Shown in pieces: positions 36,645-46,411 of a stretch of DNA of 64,000 bases. The notes below the pieces were generated by a model. That model did not search any database and had not been told where the DNA came from. It saw only the letters and a list, made by a program, of their open reading frames with translations. Position 1 is the first letter of the stretch; each line of letters begins with the position of its first letter. Position numbers and translations under genes: made by a program. This DNA is from JAWLGJ01 sp041685145 (GTDB lineage Bacteria > Pseudomonadota > Alphaproteobacteria > Rhodospirillales > Magnetospirillaceae). The DNA is taken from contig JAWLGJ010000007.1 in NCBI GenBank assembly GCA_041685145.1, positions 1-64,000 on the forward strand, in the 5' to 3' direction.

Positions 36645-38126
36645 ATGGCCCTCCCCCCTTCCCTGCAATCCCTGATCCACCGGCTGCAACGCCTGCTGGG
36701 CGAGGACAGCGCGGCCGCCGGGGCGCCCCCGCCGCCGCCCACCGCCCCCGCGCCGCCGTCGGCGGCCGAGCCGCCCGTGGACACGTCGGCCGCGACGGCG
36801 CCTGAACTGCTCTCCGTCCTCACCGCGCAGGTCGCCGAGCGCACCGTCGAGGGGCGCCTGGAGGCCAAGCTGGTCGAGGTGCTGCGGCGGCGGGAATCGA
36901 TGGTCAGCGGGCTGGTGTACCTGGTCAGCATGGAACGGGTGCTGGCCTATGTGCGCAGCCGCAAGCCCTACATGCTGGACAAGGCGTTCCAGGTCGCCGA
37001 ATCGGTGCTGCGCGCCGAACTGGTGCGCGGCGATTTCTTCGCCAAGTACCGCGATCTCGGCTTCCTGGTCGCCTATGCCAATCTCTCGCGCGAGGCCGCC
37101 CAGCTCAAATCCGCGATGCTCTCGCGCCTGATCGCCGAGCATCTGGTGGGCGCCGACGCCGCCCCCGAACTGGCGATCACGCGGCTGGTCAGCATCGACG
37201 TGGGCGACGGCGCCGAGGCGCCGCCGTCGCTGAGCTTCCAGGAGATTCCGTCGCTGGAAGGGCTGGGCGACCTGCTGTCGGCGCGCATGGGCGCCGGGGC
37301 GGCGCCGACGGACGCGGACGCGGCGGCGGACGACACCGACGCCGCGCCCCGGCGGCGCGAGCCGGCCTGGAGCTATGACGCCCCCGACCGGGACTTCTGG
37401 GACCGGGTGCTGTTTCGCCTGCGCTTCGCGCATCTGCCGGTGTGGAGCGCGCGGGAGCGGCGGGTCAGCAACTATTTCTGGCAGTTCGGCCTGGAGGACG
37501 ACGGCGGCAAGAGCGGCTATGACGTGTTGCCGCACCGCGACCGCCCCAAGGAGATCCGCGAGCTCGACCTCTACAGTCTGCGCGTCTTCGGCGACCGGCT
37601 GGCGCGGGCGGCCGAAGGGGGCGAACCCTTCCGTCATCTTCTCACCGTGCCGCTGCACTACGAGACGCTGGTGGCCAGCAAGGGGCGTTTCCAGGTGGTG
37701 CAGCTTGCCCGCGGCCTGCCGCAGGCGGTGCGCCGGCGCATCGTCTTCGAGGTCGTCGGCCTGCCGAGCGGAGTGGTGGCGGGGCGGTTGCTGGAGATCA
37801 TGGGGCTTTTGCGCTCGCTGGGGCGCTCAGTGCTGCTGCGCCTGCCGATCGACATGGCGCTTCCCGACGCCAGCGACCCCGCCCTCTACGCGCTCGGCAC
37901 GGCGCTGCCGGCGGAGCCGGGTGGCGGGGCGCCGGGCCACGAGGCGCTGCGCGGCTTTGTCCGCCGCGCCGCCGAGCGCGGCTGCAAGTCCTATCTGCTG
38001 GGAGTGCCCGACGCCGACGCCGCCGCCGAGATGGTGACGATAGGGTTTGACTACCTGGCGGGGCCGGGCATTCTGGAACCGGCCGTCGAGCCGGCGGGGG
38101 TGATGGACTTCGATCCCTGGCGCTAG
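36645..38126 (+). CDS. Uncharacterised protein with probable degenerate EAL-like domain
   Basis: 493 residues. N-terminal Pro/Ala-rich linker (about 20-50), a helical region (about 52-165), an acidic linker (about 205-235), then about 310-485 with the rhythm of an EAL phosphodiesterase barrel: LLTVPLHYETLVASKGRFQV, RRRIVFEVVGLPSGV (where EAL proteins have LEITE), LRSLGRSVLLRLPIDM (LG..ialDDFG position), and GCKSYLLGVPDADAAAEM plus IGFDYLAGPGI (GVE...GcdyvQGy position). The EAL and DDFG catalytic residues are absent, so it should not hydrolyse c-di-GMP. It may bind it or act as a scaffold. Family not recognised with certainty. Confidence 0.6.
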   Translation: MALPPSLQSLIHRLQRLLGEDSAAAGAPPPPPTAPAPPSAAEPPVDTSAATAPELLSVLTAQVAERTVEGRLEAKLVEVLRRRESMVSGLVYLVSMERVLAYVRSRKPYMLDKAFQVAESVLRAELVRGDFFAKYRDLGFLVAYANLSREAAQLKSAMLSRLIAEHLVGADAAPELAITRLVSIDVGDGAEAPPSLSFQEIPSLEGLGDLLSARMGAGAAPTDADAAADDTDAAPRRREPAWSYDAPDRDFWDRVLFRLRFAHLPVWSARERRVSNYFWQFGLEDDGGKSGYDVLPHRDRPKEIRELDLYSLRVFGDRLARAAEGGEPFRHLLTVPLHYETLVASKGRFQVVQLARGLPQAVRRRIVFEVVGLPSGVVAGRLLEIMGLLRSLGRSVLLRLPIDMALPDASDPALYALGTALPAEPGGGAPGHEALRGFVRRAAERGCKSYLLGVPDADAAAEMVTIGFDYLAGPGILEPAVEPAGVMDFDPWR

Positions 38127-38174
38127 GGAGCGGGGCGACCGCCCGAGGAGGGCGAGGACAAAGGGGGGAGCGGC

Positions 38175-38588
38175 ATGGACGCGCGATTCGCGTGGAAGCC
38201 TGCCTATGAGACCGGGGACGAGCGCGTCGATCGCCAGCACCAGGAACTGCTGGTGCTGGGCGGGCTGCTGTCCGAGGCGGTGGAATGCGGGCTGGGAGAG
38301 GAGGTCGTCGACGAGGCCGTGCAGGCGCTGCTGGACTATGTCGACTACCACTTCCGCGACGAGGAGCGCTACATGCGCTCCATCGCGTGCGACCTGTTCC
38401 AGGCCCATTGCCGCGAGCACCGCCACCTGGCGGCCGAGTTGTCGGCGCTGGCCGAGGACCGCGACCTCGGCTTTTCCCGCTTCGAGCATGAACTGCTGAA
38501 ATGGCTGGAAACGCGGCTGATCCCGCACATGACCAACGACGACATGCAGGCCTTCGGCCTCAAGCCCCGTCCCGGGTGCGGCGGCTGA
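38175..38588 (+). CDS. Bacteriohemerythrin
   Basis: 137-residue four-helix O2-binding di-iron protein. Ligand set is visible: His in DRQHQELLVLGGLL, HFRDEERYM (His and Glu), HCREHRHLAAEL (two His), and HMTNDDM near the end. Strong GGGGGGAG ribosome site. Acts as an O2 store or sensor for microaerobic metabolism. Its last 29 bases overlap the convergent methyltransferase gene. Confidence 0.92.
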   Translation: MDARFAWKPAYETGDERVDRQHQELLVLGGLLSEAVECGLGEEVVDEAVQALLDYVDYHFRDEERYMRSIACDLFQAHCREHRHLAAELSALAEDRDLGFSRFEHELLKWLETRLIPHMTNDDMQAFGLKPRPGCGG

Positions 38589-39351
38589 GGGCGCCGGGCG
38601 GCGGCGGAAGGGTGTCCTGCTGGCGGCGCAGCGGCACCAGCCCCTGCGGCACCACCGCGTAGCGGCGGCGCGCGCGCACCTGCCCCAGCGGCGTGCCGGC
38701 ATAGATCCGCTTCGCCGCCTCCATCAGCAGCACCCCGGCGACGGGCTGGAACCAGCGCGCGCCCACCGCCTCCCACGCCGGCGCCGCGCGCAGCATCATC
38801 CGCGAACGCACCGGCGGCATGAACAGCGCCCCCGCCGACTGCACCGGCACGAACATGTTGTCGCGCAGCATCCGGGCAAGCTGGCCGGGCGTGTAGGGAC
38901 GGCCGTTGCCGAAGGGGGTGCGCTCCAGCCGCGCCCAGATGCCGCGACGATTGGGCGCCACCACCAGCAGCCGGCCGCCGTCGTCCAGCACCCGCCATGC
39001 CTCGCGCATCAGGGCGCGGACGTGCTCGGTGCTTTCCAGCGCGTGCACCAGCAGCACCCGGTCGACGGCGCGATCCGGCAGCGGCAAGTCCGTTTCCTCG
39101 GCCAGCGCCACCAGCCCCGCGCCCTCGGGCGGCCAGTGCAGCACCCCCTGGCTGGCGGGCATCACCGCCAGCACGCGCTCGGCCTCCTCGCGGAAGGGGG
39201 ACAGGAAGGGCGTGGCGAAGCCCAGCCCCAGCAGGCGCTGGCCGCGGACGTCCGGCCACAGGGCCCGGATGCGCCGGCGCAGCATCCGCCGTGCCATCTG
39301 TCCGGGGCGGCTGGCGTAGAATTCGCGCAGTTCCACCACGTCCGTCCACAT
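38560..39351 (-). CDS. SAM-dependent methyltransferase
   Basis: 263 residues from ATG 39351 (AGGA four bases upstream; an earlier TTG adds nine residues). Class I fold with LGLGFATPFLSPF at the SAM site, DRVLLVHALESTEHVRALM and WRVLDDGGRLLVVAPNRRG (motif post-I and III). Family common in alphaproteobacteria next to gloB, as here (divergent, 100 bases apart). Substrate unknown. Confidence 0.85.
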   Translation of the reverse strand: MWTDVVELREFYASRPGQMARRMLRRRIRALWPDVRGQRLLGLGFATPFLSPFREEAERVLAVMPASQGVLHWPPEGAGLVALAEETDLPLPDRAVDRVLLVHALESTEHVRALMREAWRVLDDGGRLLVVAPNRRGIWARLERTPFGNGRPYTPGQLARMLRDNMFVPVQSAGALFMPPVRSRMMLRAAPAWEAVGARWFQPVAGVLLMEAAKRIYAGTPLGQVRARRRYAVVPQGLVPLRRQQDTLPPPPGALSRRTRDGA

Positions 39352-39451
39352 CACGTCCTGGCGGCCCAGCGGTTTCAAGTGGGGTGACTCCCTTTGCTAT
39401 GCGCCCTGCCGGTTAGATGATAGGCTTCGCGACCCGACATTGGGAGGGGCC

Positions 39452-40222
39452 ATGTCCGAACTTCTCATCGAGCAGATCCCCGCGCTCAGCGACAACTATG
39501 TCTATCTGCTGCACGAGCCCAACACCGGCGCGACGGCGGTGGTCGACCCGGCCGCGGCCGAGCCGGTGCAGGCGGCGTTGGCGGCGCGCGGCTGGCGGCT
39601 GAGCCACATCCTCAACACCCACCACCACCAGGACCACACCGGCGCCAATCTGGCGCTGAAGAAGGCCTGGGATTGCAGCGTCGTGGGCGCCCGCCGGGAC
39701 GCGGCGCGCATTCCCGGCATCGACGTCGAGGTGGGCAACCGCGACACCATCATGCTGGGCGACGCCGCCGCCATGATCTTCGAGGTGCCGGGGCACACAT
39801 CGGGCCACATCGCCTATTGGTTCCCCGACAGCCGGGCGCTGTTCTGCGGCGACACCCTGTTCAGCCTGGGCTGCGGGCGCCTGTTCGAGGGCACGGCCGA
39901 GGAAATGTGGCGCTCGCTGCTGACCCTGCGCGACCTGCCGGCGGAGACCCGCGTCTATTGCGGCCATGAATACACCCAGGCCAACGCCCGCTTCGCCCGC
40001 ACCGTCGAGCGCGACAACGACGCCCTGAAGGAGCGCGTCGGCGAGGTCGAGCGCCTGCGCGCCGCCGACAAGCCGACGGTGCCCACCACCATCGCCGCCG
40101 AACGCGCCGCCAATCCATTCCTCCGCGCCGACGAGGCGGCGGTGCAGCAGGCGGTGGGCTTGCCGGGCGGCGACCCGGTGGCGGTGTTCGCCGAACTGCG
40201 CCGGCGCAAGGACGCCTTTTGA
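39452..40222 (+). CDS. gloB: Hydroxyacylglutathione hydrolase (glyoxalase II)
   Basis: Hydrolyses S-D-lactoylglutathione to D-lactate and glutathione in methylglyoxal detoxification. 256-residue metallo-beta-lactamase fold: NTHHHQDHTGAN metal motif, VPGHTSGHIAYW, FCGDTLFSLGCGRLFEG, YCGHEYTQAN, and the C-terminal glutathione-binding region ending RRRKDAF. GGGAGGGG before ATG 39452 decides the start. Followed closely by a glutathione S-transferase. Confidence 0.95.
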   Translation: MSELLIEQIPALSDNYVYLLHEPNTGATAVVDPAAAEPVQAALAARGWRLSHILNTHHHQDHTGANLALKKAWDCSVVGARRDAARIPGIDVEVGNRDTIMLGDAAAMIFEVPGHTSGHIAYWFPDSRALFCGDTLFSLGCGRLFEGTAEEMWRSLLTLRDLPAETRVYCGHEYTQANARFARTVERDNDALKERVGEVERLRAADKPTVPTTIAAERAANPFLRADEAAVQQAVGLPGGDPVAVFAELRRRKDAF

Positions 40223-40241
40223 CGCAACGGGAGAAGCCGCC

Positions 40242-40850
40242 GTGAAGCTCTATGTCAGCACCACCTCGCCCTTTGCCCGCAAGGCGCAGGCGGTGGTGAT
40301 CGAAACCGGCCTGGCGGGTCGCGTCGCGATGGTGGCGGCGCACCCCTTCGCCGCCGACAGCCCGGTGCCGGGCGTGAACCCGCTGGGCAAGATTCCGGCG
40401 CTGGTGCTGGATGACGGCACCGCGCTGGCGGAGTCGCCGCTGATCTGCGAATACCTGGACACCCTGCACGGCGGTCCGAGCCTGATTCCGGCCGAAGGCC
40501 CCGAACGATGGCGGGCGCTGCGCTGGCAGACGCTGGGCGACGGCATCATGGATGCCGGCGTGGCGCGGCGCGTCGAGGCGCTGTTCCACCCCGAGGGCCA
40601 GCGTTCCGAGGCGTGGGTCGAGCGCAAGCGCGCCGCCACCGCCCGCGCCCTGGACGCGCTGGAGGGCGAGGTCGAGGCCCTGGCGGCGGCGCCGGTGAGC
40701 ATCGGCCACCTCGCCGTCGGCTGCGCGCTGGGTTATCTCGATTTCCGCTATGCCGCGGACGGCTGGCGCCAGGGGCGGCCGCGCCTGGCGGACTGGTACG
40801 CCGCCTTCGCCGCCCGCCCCGCCCTCGCCGAGACCGTGCCCAGCGAGTGA
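40242..40850 (+). CDS. Glutathione S-transferase
   Basis: 202 residues. Thioredoxin-fold N-domain (MKLYVSTTSPFARKAQ; NPLGKIPALVLDDG; LAESPLICEYLD) and helical C-domain (about 85-200, with ALRWQTLGDGIMDAG). The SPFARK N-terminal active-site segment resembles the beta/zeta-like bacterial classes. GTG start, 19 bases after gloB, so both are probably one transcript for electrophile detoxification. Confidence 0.88.
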   Translation: MKLYVSTTSPFARKAQAVVIETGLAGRVAMVAAHPFAADSPVPGVNPLGKIPALVLDDGTALAESPLICEYLDTLHGGPSLIPAEGPERWRALRWQTLGDGIMDAGVARRVEALFHPEGQRSEAWVERKRAATARALDALEGEVEALAAAPVSIGHLAVGCALGYLDFRYAADGWRQGRPRLADWYAAFAARPALAETVPSE

Positions 40851-41278
40851 TGGACGCCGAGGCGGTCATCCGCGCCCTCGACCTCCAGCCGCACCCCGAG
40901 GGCGGCCGTTTCCGCGAGGTCTATCGCCACGCCCCCGAGGGCGGCGGCCGGGGCGTGATGACCAGCATCTATTATCTGCTCCGTGCCGGCGAACACTCGG
41001 CCTGGCACCGGGTCGATGCGGTGGAGATCTGGCACCACTATGCGGGCGCGCCGCTGGCGCTGCACATCAGCGCGGACGGCGACGCCGTCACCACCCACAC
41101 CCTGGGCACCGACCTTGCCGCCGGGCAGCGTCCGCAGGCGGTGGTGCCGGCGCACGCCTGGCAGAGCGCCGAGCCCCTGGGGGCCTGGACGCTCGTCGGC
41201 TGCACCGTCGCCCCCGCCTTCGACTTCGCGGGCTTCGAGTTGGCCCCGGACGGGTGGGCGCCCGGCCGTGGCGGCTGA
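40850..41278 (+). CDS. Cupin-fold protein, DUF985 family
   Basis: 142 residues. QPHPEGGRFREVYRH, TSIYYLLRAGEHSAWHRVDAVEIWHHYAG and VVPAHAWQSAEPLGAWTLVGCTVAPAFDF match the DUF985 cupin pattern (YML079w-like). The His-rich stretch could bind metal or a small sugar-like ligand. ATG overlaps the GST stop (TGATG). Function unknown. Confidence 0.82.
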   Translation: MDAEAVIRALDLQPHPEGGRFREVYRHAPEGGGRGVMTSIYYLLRAGEHSAWHRVDAVEIWHHYAGAPLALHISADGDAVTTHTLGTDLAAGQRPQAVVPAHAWQSAEPLGAWTLVGCTVAPAFDFAGFELAPDGWAPGRGG

Positions 41279-41328
41279 GTGACGACCGGGCGGCGCCGAC
41301 AACGCGACCTTGGCGTGGAGGCTGTCCC

Positions 41329-42213
41329 TTGGGAGTGGCTCTCGTAACGCTGGCGGCCGTCCTCTGGGGCGTGTCTGGCGGCTTGGGTGGACTGTTGATC
41401 GAGGCCGGCTGGCCTCCCCTGCTGCTGTCCTTCCATCGCGCCGCCTTCGGGCTGGCCTGCATACTCGCCTGGCTGGCACTGGCGCCCGCGATGCGGCCGA
41501 TGCCACCGAAGCCAGGTCGGCGCCGTTCCGGGGTGGCCCTGCTGGGCTGGTCGGTGGTGGCGGGGCTGGGGGTCGCCGGCAATTTTTCCTTCTATTTCCT
41601 CAGCATCGGCAGCGCGGGCGTCGCCGTCGCGGCTAGCCTCATGTACAGCGCTCCGGTCTTCGTTTTTCTGGTGTCGTTCGTGCTGCGCCTGGAGCGCGCC
41701 ACGCCCTTGAAGGCCGCCGCCGTGCTCGGCGTCGTCGTCGGCATTGTCCTGCTGACGGAGAGCCACCGGGTCGGCCTGAGTGCCGTCACGCCCTTCGGGC
41801 TCGCCACCGGGCTTCTCGCCGGCCTGTCGTATGCGCTGTTCATTTTGGCGTTCAAGGCCGCGGCGGCATACGGCGCGGCGCCCCGAATCCTGGCGATCGC
41901 GCTGGCCGCTGTTTTGGTCGTGCTGCTGCCTCTGGTCGACCACGCGCGGCTGGCGGCCAGTCTGGGCGCCTCGGCATTGCCGTGGTTCGTCGCGCTTGGC
42001 GTGGTGGGCGCGGGGCTGTCCTTTGCGGCCTATATCGCCGGCCTCCGGCGCACGCCGCCGACGGTGGCGGCGGTGCTGGGCGTGGTGGAGCCGGTCACGG
42101 CGGCGCTTCTCGGGACGCTGCTTCTGGACGAAACGCTGTCCCGGGTCCAGATCGGCGGCATGGTGATCATCCTGACGACCATCGCCATGCTCGCCACGCG
42201 GCGCAGCGCGTGA
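41329..42213 (+). CDS. EamA/DMT family transporter
   Basis: About 294 residues, ten predicted transmembrane helices in two EamA repeats (first about 1-145, second about 150-290). Second repeat ends with GVVEPVTAALLGTLLLDETLSRVQ, a DMT hallmark. TTG at 41329 is preceded by GGAGG at seven bases; a GTG two codons later is the alternative. Likely exports or imports a small metabolite; substrate not deducible. Confidence 0.85.
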   Translation: MGVALVTLAAVLWGVSGGLGGLLIEAGWPPLLLSFHRAAFGLACILAWLALAPAMRPMPPKPGRRRSGVALLGWSVVAGLGVAGNFSFYFLSIGSAGVAVAASLMYSAPVFVFLVSFVLRLERATPLKAAAVLGVVVGIVLLTESHRVGLSAVTPFGLATGLLAGLSYALFILAFKAAAAYGAAPRILAIALAAVLVVLLPLVDHARLAASLGASALPWFVALGVVGAGLSFAAYIAGLRRTPPTVAAVLGVVEPVTAALLGTLLLDETLSRVQIGGMVIILTTIAMLATRRSA

Positions 42214-42343
42214 CACTTTGATCGCCGGCCGCCTTGCGCCCGCCGTCGCGCCCGCCTATACCCGACAGCCCCGGTCGGCCTTTCGAGAGCCCGATATTGC
42301 GACTGACTCGCATTTAAACCGCTGTATCGCCGCAATTTTTTGC

Positions 42344-42372
42344 TTGTCCGTTGCGTCCCGGGGGTGTTATCC
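42344..42372 (+). promoter_or_regulatory. Promoter candidate for the suf operon
   Basis: TTGTCC (42344-42349), 17-base spacer, TTATCC (42367-42372). It lies just upstream of a palindrome that would overlap the transcription start. The 204-base upstream gap contains no other gene. Confidence 0.35.
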
Positions 42373-42383
42373 CTACTTCGCAA

Positions 42384-42404
42384 TCAGGACAAATCCGGTC
42401 CTTA
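42384..42404 (+). promoter_or_regulatory. Palindromic operator candidate before the suf operon
   Basis: AGGAC (42386-42390), seven-base spacer, GTCCT (42398-42402); the dyad extends imperfectly by two bases on each side. It sits 13 bases before the start codon of the Rrf2-type regulator, as expected of an autoregulatory site that senses Fe-S status. Confidence 0.5.
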
Positions 42405-42417
42405 TTAGCAGGAACGC

Positions 42418-42857
42418 ATGTTTAAACTGAGCCGCATGACCGACTATGGCGTTGTCATCCTCTCGCACATGGCGCGGGAGCCCCAGCGCATGATGACCGC
42501 CCCGGCGCTGGCCGACGAAACCGGCCTGCCCCGACCCACCGTCATCAAGCTGCTGAAGCAGTTGGCGCGGGCGGGGCTGCTGGACGCGCACCGCGGCGCC
42601 CAGGGCGGCTATACCCTGGCGCGGCCGGCCGAGCGCATCACCGTGCGCGAGATCGTCGCCGCGCTGGAGGGGCGCCTGGCCCTAACCGCCTGCGTCGAGG
42701 GCGCCGAGGACGACTGCGGCGTCGAGGACTGCTGCCCCATCCGCGGGCGCTGGGATCCCGTCAACGAGGCGGTGGCGGCGGCGCTGGACGGGGTGACGCT
42801 TGCGCGGATGGCCGCCTTCGGCCGTAACCGCTTCATGGCCTTCGAGGGACAGTTGCA

Positions 42858-42861
<4 letters not shown>
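42418..42861 (+). CDS. Rrf2-family SUF system regulator
   Basis: 147 residues. Winged-helix N-domain ([43 protein letters not shown]) and a cysteine cluster in [19 protein letters not shown], suitable for ligating an Fe-S cluster. These regulators sense cluster supply and control suf genes. AGGA four bases before ATG 42418; overlaps sufB by four bases, so it is part of the operon it probably controls. Confidence 0.92.
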
Positions 42862-44303
<1,442 letters not shown>

Positions 44304-44324
44304 CAAGAGAGGGATTTTCCACCA

Positions 44325-45080
44325 ATGGCTTTGCTTGAGATCAAGAACCTGCACGCCAACGTCGATGGCACCGAGATCCTGAAGGGCATCAATCTGGTGG
44401 TCGAGCCCGGCGAGGTGCACGCCGTCATGGGGCCCAACGGCTCGGGCAAGAGCACCCTGTCCTATGTGCTGGCCGGGCGCGAGGGCTATGAGGTCACCGC
44501 CGGCGAGGTGCTCTACAAGGGCACGAACCTGCTGGAGATGGCGCCGGAGGAGCGCGCCCGCGAAGGCGTCTTCCTGGCCTTCCAGTACCCGGTCGAGATT
44601 CCCGGCGTCGGCACCATGACCTTCCTGCGCACCGCCGTGAACGCCGTGCGCAAGCATCGCGGCCTGCCCGAATACGACGCCATGCAGTTCCTGAAGGTGG
44701 TGCGCGAGAAGGCCAAGGCCCTGAACATCCCCGACGAGATGCTCAAGCGCGCCGTCAACACCGGCTTCTCCGGCGGCGAGAAGAAGCGCGCCGAGGCGTT
44801 GCAGGCGGCGCTGCTGGACCCGGCGATGATGATCCTCGACGAGACCGATTCCGGCCTCGACATCGATGCCCTGCGGCTGGTGGCGGAAAGCTTCGACGCC
44901 ATGCGCGACGCGCAGCGCTCGATGCTGGTCATCACCCATTACCAGCGCATCCTGCACTATCTGGTCCCCGACAAGGTGCATGTGCTGGCGCGCGGGCAGA
45001 TCATGCGCTCGGGCGGCAAGGAGCTGGCCGAGGAGCTGGAGGCCAAGGGCTACGCCGAATTCGTGGGCGAGGCGGCATGA
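44325..45080 (+). CDS. sufC: Fe-S cluster assembly ATPase SufC
   Basis: 251-residue ABC-type ATPase that drives the SufBC2D scaffold. Walker A GPNGSGKSTLSYVL, signature FSGGEKKRAEALQ, Walker B MMILDETDSGLD, and H-loop VITHYQR. Twenty-one bases after sufB; overlaps sufD (ATGA). Confidence 0.97.
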   Translation: MALLEIKNLHANVDGTEILKGINLVVEPGEVHAVMGPNGSGKSTLSYVLAGREGYEVTAGEVLYKGTNLLEMAPEERAREGVFLAFQYPVEIPGVGTMTFLRTAVNAVRKHRGLPEYDAMQFLKVVREKAKALNIPDEMLKRAVNTGFSGGEKKRAEALQAALLDPAMMILDETDSGLDIDALRLVAESFDAMRDAQRSMLVITHYQRILHYLVPDKVHVLARGQIMRSGGKELAEELEAKGYAEFVGEAA

Positions 45081-46411
45081 GCACGAGCGAAGCCCTGGCG
45101 AAAGCCGACACCGGCGCGCCGCCCTACCTGGACGCCCTGGCGGACCTGGGCGGGCGCCTGCCCCACGGCCCCGACTGGCTCGACGACCTGCGCGGGCGCG
45201 GGCGCGCCGCCTATGCGGCCGAGGGCCTGCCGACGCGCAAGACCGAGGCCTGGAAATACACCGCCGTCGCCAAGGCCGGCGCCTTCACCCATGCCGAACT
45301 GGCGCCGCCGGCCGCCATCGACGGCGCGCGCGGGGCCGATTTCGGCCTCGAATCCTGGCGGCTGGTGCTGGTCAACGGCCGCGTGCGGCCGGAGATGTCG
45401 GCGCTGGAGGGCCTTCCCGAGGGCGTCACCGTCGCCGGCCTTGCCGACACGCTTGCCCACGCCCCCGAGCGCCTGCGCCCGCATCTGGGCGGCGTGCTGG
45501 GCCTGGAGGCCATGCCGCTGGCGGCGCTGAACACCGCCTATCTGGGCGACGGCGCCTTCGTGCATGTTCCGCGCGGGGTGGTGCTGGACCGGCCCGTGCA
45601 GATCGTCAGCCTGGGCGCCGCGGGCGAGGCGCCGGTGATGTTCCATCCCCGCCATCTGCTGGTGCTGGAGGACGGGGCCGCCGCCACCGTCGTCGAGACC
45701 CATGTCGGCGGCGGCCGCTATTTCGCGAACACCGTCACCGAGGTGGCCCTCGGCCACGGCGCCCGCCTCGCCCATGCCAAGATGCAGGACGAGGGGCCCG
45801 AGGCCGTGCACGTCGCCGCCTGCGCGGTGCGGCTGGCGGAGAACGCCGCCTATGACGGGCTGGTGCTGCACACCGGCGCCCGGCTGGCGCGCCACGAGCT
45901 GCGCGCCGAGATCGCCGGCCCCGGCGCCGCCTGCACCATGAACGGCGCCTTCCTCGCCGACGGCAACCGCCACGTCGACAACACCCTGTTCATCGACCAC
46001 GCCGCCCCCAACGGCAGCTCGCGCCAGGTGTTCCGCGGCGTGCTCGACGACGCGGCGCGCGGCGTCTATCAGGGCAAGGTGCTGGTCGAACGCCCGGCCC
46101 AGAAGACCGACGCCCACCAGCTTTCGCGTGCCCTGCTGCTGTCGCGCGGCGCGGAGATGGACGCCAAGCCGGAACTGGAAATCTACGCCGACGACGTCAA
46201 ATGCGGCCACGGCGCCACCACCGGCGAGCTGGACACGGCGCATCTGTTCTATCTGCGCGGCCGCGGCGTCGACCTGCCGACGGCGCGGCGGATGCTGGTC
46301 GAGGCCTTCATTGCCGATATCATCGACGCCTTTCCCGACGCCACGGTGCGCGAGGCCTTTGCCGGCCGCGTCGGCGCCTGGCTCGACGGCCACGCGGAGG
46401 CGGCGCGATGA
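45077..46411 (+). CDS. sufD: Fe-S cluster assembly protein SufD
   Basis: 444 residues, paralogue of SufB. TRKTEAWKYTAVAKAG in the N-domain; beta-helix with FHPRHLLVLEDGAAATVVE, NTLFIDHAAPNGSSRQVFRGV, and a C-terminal KPELEIYADDVKCGHGATTG (conserved His and Cys). ATGA overlaps at both ends. Confidence 0.96.
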   Translation: MSTSEALAKADTGAPPYLDALADLGGRLPHGPDWLDDLRGRGRAAYAAEGLPTRKTEAWKYTAVAKAGAFTHAELAPPAAIDGARGADFGLESWRLVLVNGRVRPEMSALEGLPEGVTVAGLADTLAHAPERLRPHLGGVLGLEAMPLAALNTAYLGDGAFVHVPRGVVLDRPVQIVSLGAAGEAPVMFHPRHLLVLEDGAAATVVETHVGGGRYFANTVTEVALGHGARLAHAKMQDEGPEAVHVAACAVRLAENAAYDGLVLHTGARLARHELRAEIAGPGAACTMNGAFLADGNRHVDNTLFIDHAAPNGSSRQVFRGVLDDAARGVYQGKVLVERPAQKTDAHQLSRALLLSRGAEMDAKPELEIYADDVKCGHGATTGELDTAHLFYLRGRGVDLPTARRMLVEAFIADIIDAFPDATVREAFAGRVGAWLDGHAEAAR

